This document shows positions 61,352 through 64,000 of a DNA stretch of 64,000 bases, one piece after another. The first letter of the stretch is position 1. Every line of letters starts with the position of its first letter. Position numbers and translations under genes: made by a program. The DNA comes from an uncultured Arthrobacter sp. (GTDB taxonomy: Bacteria; Actinomycetota; Actinomycetes; Actinomycetales; Micrococcaceae): the NCBI RefSeq assembly GCF_947493765.1, contig NZ_CANLSZ010000005.1:124001-188000 (forward strand), written 5' to 3'. Under the pieces are notes generated by a model. The model saw nothing but the letters and a program-made list of their open reading frames with translations. It was not told the origin of the DNA and did no database searches.

Positions 61352-62875
61352 ATGACTGTTTATGCCCAGCCCGGCCAGGACGGATCGAAGGTCTCTTTCA
61401 AGCCCAGGTACGAGAACTGGATCGGCGGTGAATGGGTGCCGCCGGCGAAGGGCCAGTACTTCGAGAACATCTCGCCCGTGACCGGCAAGGTCTTCTGCGA
61501 GGTGGCCAGGGGCACCGCCGAGGACATCGACCTGGCCCTCGACGCAGCCCACAAGGCGGCTCCGGGATGGGGGAAGACCTCCGTCGCGGAACGGGCCTCC
61601 GTCCTGAACCGCATCGCGGACCGTATGGAGGAGAACCTGGAGATGCTCGCGGTCGCGGACTCCTGGGACAACGGCAAGCCGGTCCGGGAGGCCCTGGCCG
61701 CCGACATCCCGCTCGCCATCGACCACTTCCGCTATTTCGCGAGTGCCATCCGTGCCCAGGAGGGGCGCCTGTCGCAGCTCGACGAGGACATGACGGCGTA
61801 CCACTACCACGAGCCCCTCGGCGTCGTCGGGCAGATCATCCCCTGGAACTTCCCGATCCTCATGGCCACCTGGAAGCTGGCGCCCGCGATCGCCGCAGGA
61901 AACGCCGTCGTGCTCAAGCCCGCCGAGCAGACCCCGGCGTCGATCCTCGTCCTCATGGAGCTGGTGAGCGACATCCTCCCCGCGGGCGTGCTGAACGTGG
62001 TCAACGGCTTCGGCGTGGAGGCGGGGAAGCCGCTCGCCTCGAGCAAGCGGATCCGGAAGATCGCCTTCACCGGCGAGACGACCACCGGCAGGCTCATCAG
62101 CCAGTACGCCAGCCAGAATCTGATCCCCGTCACGCTGGAACTCGGCGGGAAGAGCCCGAACATCTTCTTCGCGGACGTCGCGGAGACCAACGACTCCTTC
62201 TACGACAAGGCCCTCGAGGGTTTCGCGCTCTTCGCGCTGAACCAGGGTGAGGTGTGCACCTGCCCGTCCCGCGCGCTCGTCCAGGGCTCCATCTACGACT
62301 CCTTCATGTCGGACGCGATCGCCCGGGTGGAGAAGATGGTGCAGGGGAATCCGCTGGACACGGAGACCCAGGTGGGCGCACAGGCCTCCAACGACCAGCT
62401 GGAGAAGATCCTCTCCTACATGGACATCGGCCGGGAGGAGGGCGCCAAGGTGCTCATCGGCGGTGAACGGAACATGCTCGACGGCGATCTCGCCGAGGGG
62501 TACTACGTGCAACCCACGGTGTTCGAGGGTACGAACAGGATGCGGGTGTTCCAGGAGGAGATCTTCGGTCCGGTGGTGTCGGTGGCGCGGTTCGACGACT
62601 ACGCGGAGGCCATGGAGATCGCCAACGACACCCTCTACGGCCTCGGTGCCGGCGTCTGGTCCCGGAACGGCAATGTCGCCTACCGGGCCGGCCGCGAGAT
62701 CCAGGCGGGCCGGGTGTGGGTGAACAACTACCACGCCTACCCGGCGGGAGCTGCGTTCGGAGGGTACAAGTCCTCCGGTATCGGCCGGGAGAACCACGCC
62801 ATGATGCTCGATCACTACCAGCAGACCAAGAACCTCCTGGTCAGCTACTCGGAATCCAAGCTCGGGTTCTTCTAG
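61352..62875 (+). CDS. Acetaldehyde-type aldehyde dehydrogenase (ExaC-like)
   Basis: 507 residues from ATG 61352 (GAGGAG upstream). Motifs: [62 protein letters not shown] (Glu), [16 protein letters not shown] (Cys, the [10 protein letters not shown] form characteristic of ExaC/AldA-type enzymes), and the C-terminal [17 protein letters not shown]. These oxidise acetaldehyde or chloroacetaldehyde. The DUF779 gene follows 14 bases later, a frequent pairing. Confidence 0.9.
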   Translation: MTVYAQPGQDGSKVSFKPRYENWIGGEWVPPAKGQYFENISPVTGKVFCEVARGTAEDIDLALDAAHKAAPGWGKTSVAERASVLNRIADRMEENLEMLAVADSWDNGKPVREALAADIPLAIDHFRYFASAIRAQEGRLSQLDEDMTAYHYHEPLGVVGQIIPWNFPILMATWKLAPAIAAGNAVVLKPAEQTPASILVLMELVSDILPAGVLNVVNGFGVEAGKPLASSKRIRKIAFTGETTTGRLISQYASQNLIPVTLELGGKSPNIFFADVAETNDSFYDKALEGFALFALNQGEVCTCPSRALVQGSIYDSFMSDAIARVEKMVQGNPLDTETQVGAQASNDQLEKILSYMDIGREEGAKVLIGGERNMLDGDLAEGYYVQPTVFEGTNRMRVFQEEIFGPVVSVARFDDYAEAMEIANDTLYGLGAGVWSRNGNVAYRAGREIQAGRVWVNNYHAYPAGAAFGGYKSSGIGRENHAMMLDHYQQTKNLLVSYSESKLGFF

Positions 62876-62889
62876 GTGATGGGGACACC

Positions 62890-63288
62890 ATGACCGTCGA
62901 GGCATCGGTGACCATCCCGGGGGAGACCTTCTCCCGGGTGGCGCTCACCAGGAGCGCCGTCGGGTTGCTGGACAAGCTGTGGCTCCTCCACGGACCCCTG
63001 ATGTTTCACCAGTCCGGCGGCTGCTGCGACGGCTCGTCGCCGATGTGCTATCCGGCGGGCGAGTTCATCACGGCCGAGGCCGACGTGCTCCTCGGCGTCC
63101 TCGACATCTCCGCGGGGACGCCCGGCGCCGATCCCCGGCCGATCGAGTTCTGGATGTCGCGGGAGCAGTTCGAGTACTGGCGCCACACGCATCTGACGGT
63201 CGACGTGGTGCCGGGGCGGGGGAGCGGGTTCTCCGTCGAGGCGCCGGAGGGGAAGAGATTCCTCATCCGGTCCCGGCTGATGGACTGA
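62890..63288 (+). CDS. DUF779 domain protein
   Basis: 132 residues. Conserved GPLMFHQSGGCCDGSSPMCYPAGEF with three cysteines, and EFWMSREQFEYWRHTHLTVDVVPGRGSGFSVEAPEGKRFLIRSRL. The family is almost always next to an acetaldehyde dehydrogenase gene, as here; its role is unknown, perhaps a metal-binding accessory. Its last 26 bases overlap the end of the antisense ArsR-like gene. Confidence 0.88.
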   Translation: MTVEASVTIPGETFSRVALTRSAVGLLDKLWLLHGPLMFHQSGGCCDGSSPMCYPAGEFITAEADVLLGVLDISAGTPGADPRPIEFWMSREQFEYWRHTHLTVDVVPGRGSGFSVEAPEGKRFLIRSRLMD

Positions 63289-63698
63289 CCGGCTTCCGCA
63301 CAGGCATCGTCTCCGCGGGATCGCGGACGGCAGGGCCCCGGCGGATCGTCGTATCCGCCGGGGCCCTGCCGTCCCCGTGTTCCGTCGGGCCGGCGTCATG
63401 CTCCGGATCCACGGCGAGCACGACGCCGAGCAGATCGGTGATCGCGTGGCCGAGTCTCGGGTCCACGAGCTCGTAGCGGGAGCGCCGGCCCTCGGGTACG
63501 AAGACCACGAGGCCGCACCCGCGCAGGCAGGAGAGGTGGTTGGACAGGCTCTGCCTGCTGACACCGAGGAGGGCGGCGAGCTCGCTGGGGTACGCCGGGG
63601 CATCCCGCAAGGGCCACCAGGATGCGGACCCGCGTCGGATCCGACAGGGCCGTCCCCACGCGCTCCAGGACCGACGTCGAGGTCAGGGCATGCAGCAT
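63263..63698 (-). pseudogene. ArsR family metalloregulator gene with a +1 frameshift
   Basis: From ATG 63698 the frame reads MLHALTSTSVLERVGTALSDPTRVRILVALAG, a normal ArsR start, then loses sense. From about 63605 another frame continues DAPAYPSELAALLGVSRQSLSNHLSCLRGCGLVVFVPEGRRSRYELVDPRLGHAITDLLGVVL, the rest of the winged helix. Removing one C from the CCC at 63604-63606 (plus strand) joins both. It is either a broken gene or a sequencing error. The ATG overlaps the cation-efflux stop (TGATG), so the two were coupled. The tail beyond VDPEH reads through a hairpin and is probably not native. Confidence 0.8.
63325..63374. terminator. Large hairpin after DUF779, inside the arsR-like frame
   Basis: A 22-bp perfect stem (63325-63346 and 63353-63374) with a 6-base loop, 37 bases after the DUF779 stop. 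It looks like a bidirectional terminator between convergent genes, although the arsR-like frame stays open through it. Confidence 0.75.
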
Positions 63699-64000
63699 CA
63701 GTGTGCGAGTTCCGTCTCGTGGGGGACATGCCCCAGGGGCTCGATCTGGAAGGTGCAGTGATCGATGCCCACCTCGAAGTGCTCGCTCACGCACTCCTGG
63801 AGCTGATCGAGCACGGTGTGGGCGGAGCCGTCCCGATAGCACTCGTCGTCCACCACCACGTGCGCCGTGAGGACCGGAAGTCCGGTGGCAATCTGGGTGA
63901 TGTGCAGGTCATGGACGTCGCGGACCCGGGGCAGGCGCGCGAGATGCGCCCGGACGGCATCGAGATCGATGCCCACCGGAGTGGACTCGAGCAGGACGTC
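63698..64000 (-). CDS. Cation diffusion facilitator transporter, C-terminal end (partial)
   Basis: The frame is open to the window edge and gives about 100 C-terminal residues: DVLLESTPVGIDLDAVRAHLARLPRVRDVHDLHITQIATGLPVLTAHVVVDD...HCTFQIEP. The LLESTP-x-x-ID and VHDLHI motifs are characteristic of the cytoplasmic domain of CDF (CzcD/ZitB) Zn/Co/Cd exporters. The stop overlaps the arsR-like start. The pair forms a typical metal-efflux operon. Confidence 0.88.
   Translation of the reverse strand, partial: DVLLESTPVGIDLDAVRAHLARLPRVRDVHDLHITQIATGLPVLTAHVVVDDECYRDGSAHTVLDQLQECVSEHFEVGIDHCTFQIEPLGHVPHETELAH

Noticed and set aside
1-64000. tRNA, rRNA, insertion sequences, prophage or integrative element
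   Set aside because: No conserved RNA motifs, transposase, integrase, or flanking inverted/direct repeats were recognised. Codon style looks uniform throughout.

Overview
The window is 64 kb of very high-GC DNA. Genes are densely packed, GTG starts are common, and many neighbours overlap by 1 to 8 bases (ATGA, GTGA, TGATG). Gene content points to an actinobacterium of the Micrococcaceae, most likely Arthrobacter or a close relative: a menaquinone gene set with a geranylgeranyl-reductase-like protein and a polyprenyl synthase, heterotetrameric sarcosine oxidase soxBDAG, a flavin putrescine oxidase, two adjacent crcB genes, and FprA-type ferredoxin reductase. I see no rRNA, tRNA, CRISPR array, insertion sequence or phage gene. 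The lineage is inferred from gene families only.

Layout. 1-4.5 kb: the end of an amino acid/amine permease, then a glutamine-synthetase-like ligase, a PuuD-like hydrolase, an aldehyde dehydrogenase and an SDR, i.e. a gamma-glutamylation route for an amine or amino alcohol. 4.6-7.4 kb: a phospholipid-binding-like envelope protein, a SipW-dependent secreted protein and an unusual signal peptidase carrying a substrate-like tail. 7.4-11.9 kb: nitroreductase, a STAS-like protein, an SLC13 transporter, the paired fluoride channels and small proteins.

11.9-28.5 kb is the most coherent part: a complete creatinine catabolic island. IclR and GntR regulators, creatinase, creatininase and a BCCT transporter run leftward; glyA-soxBDAG-sdaA-purU and an MHS-type transporter run rightward. 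Together they encode creatinine to creatine to sarcosine (plus urea) to glycine, then serine and pyruvate, with the one-carbon unit handled as folate derivatives and released as formate. Three promoters of this island (creatinase, BCCT, MHS transporter) share one architecture: TTGACT, a 16-17 nt spacer, a -10, 11-12 nt, then the 17-bp inverted repeat GTTGC-N7-GCAAC. The glyA-sox promoter carries a different palindrome, CTGATATATCAG, at the corresponding place. I infer a two-regulator, two-operator circuit; this is the main candidate for an undescribed system here.

28.5-43 kb: PAP2 phosphatase, an MpaB-type protein, menC, menD, a polar amino acid ABC transporter, menF, menG, a reductase and polyprenyl synthase, then HIT and TRIC proteins. 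43-55 kb: an esterase, a PucR regulator with aminobutyraldehyde dehydrogenase and gabT, and a TetR-controlled operon of putrescine oxidase, an APC permease and two universal stress proteins. The two groups together make a direct putrescine-to-succinate-semialdehyde route. 55-64 kb: rarD, fprA, a GAF regulator, an M23 endopeptidase with a long Thr/Pro/Lys/Glu tail, an acetaldehyde-type dehydrogenase with DUF779, and a cation-efflux gene with a frameshifted ArsR gene.

Other recurring signals are short tandem duplications at gene ends (BCCT, gabT, rarD), promoters placed exactly six bases before a start codon (probable leaderless mRNAs), and large GC-rich hairpins as terminators.
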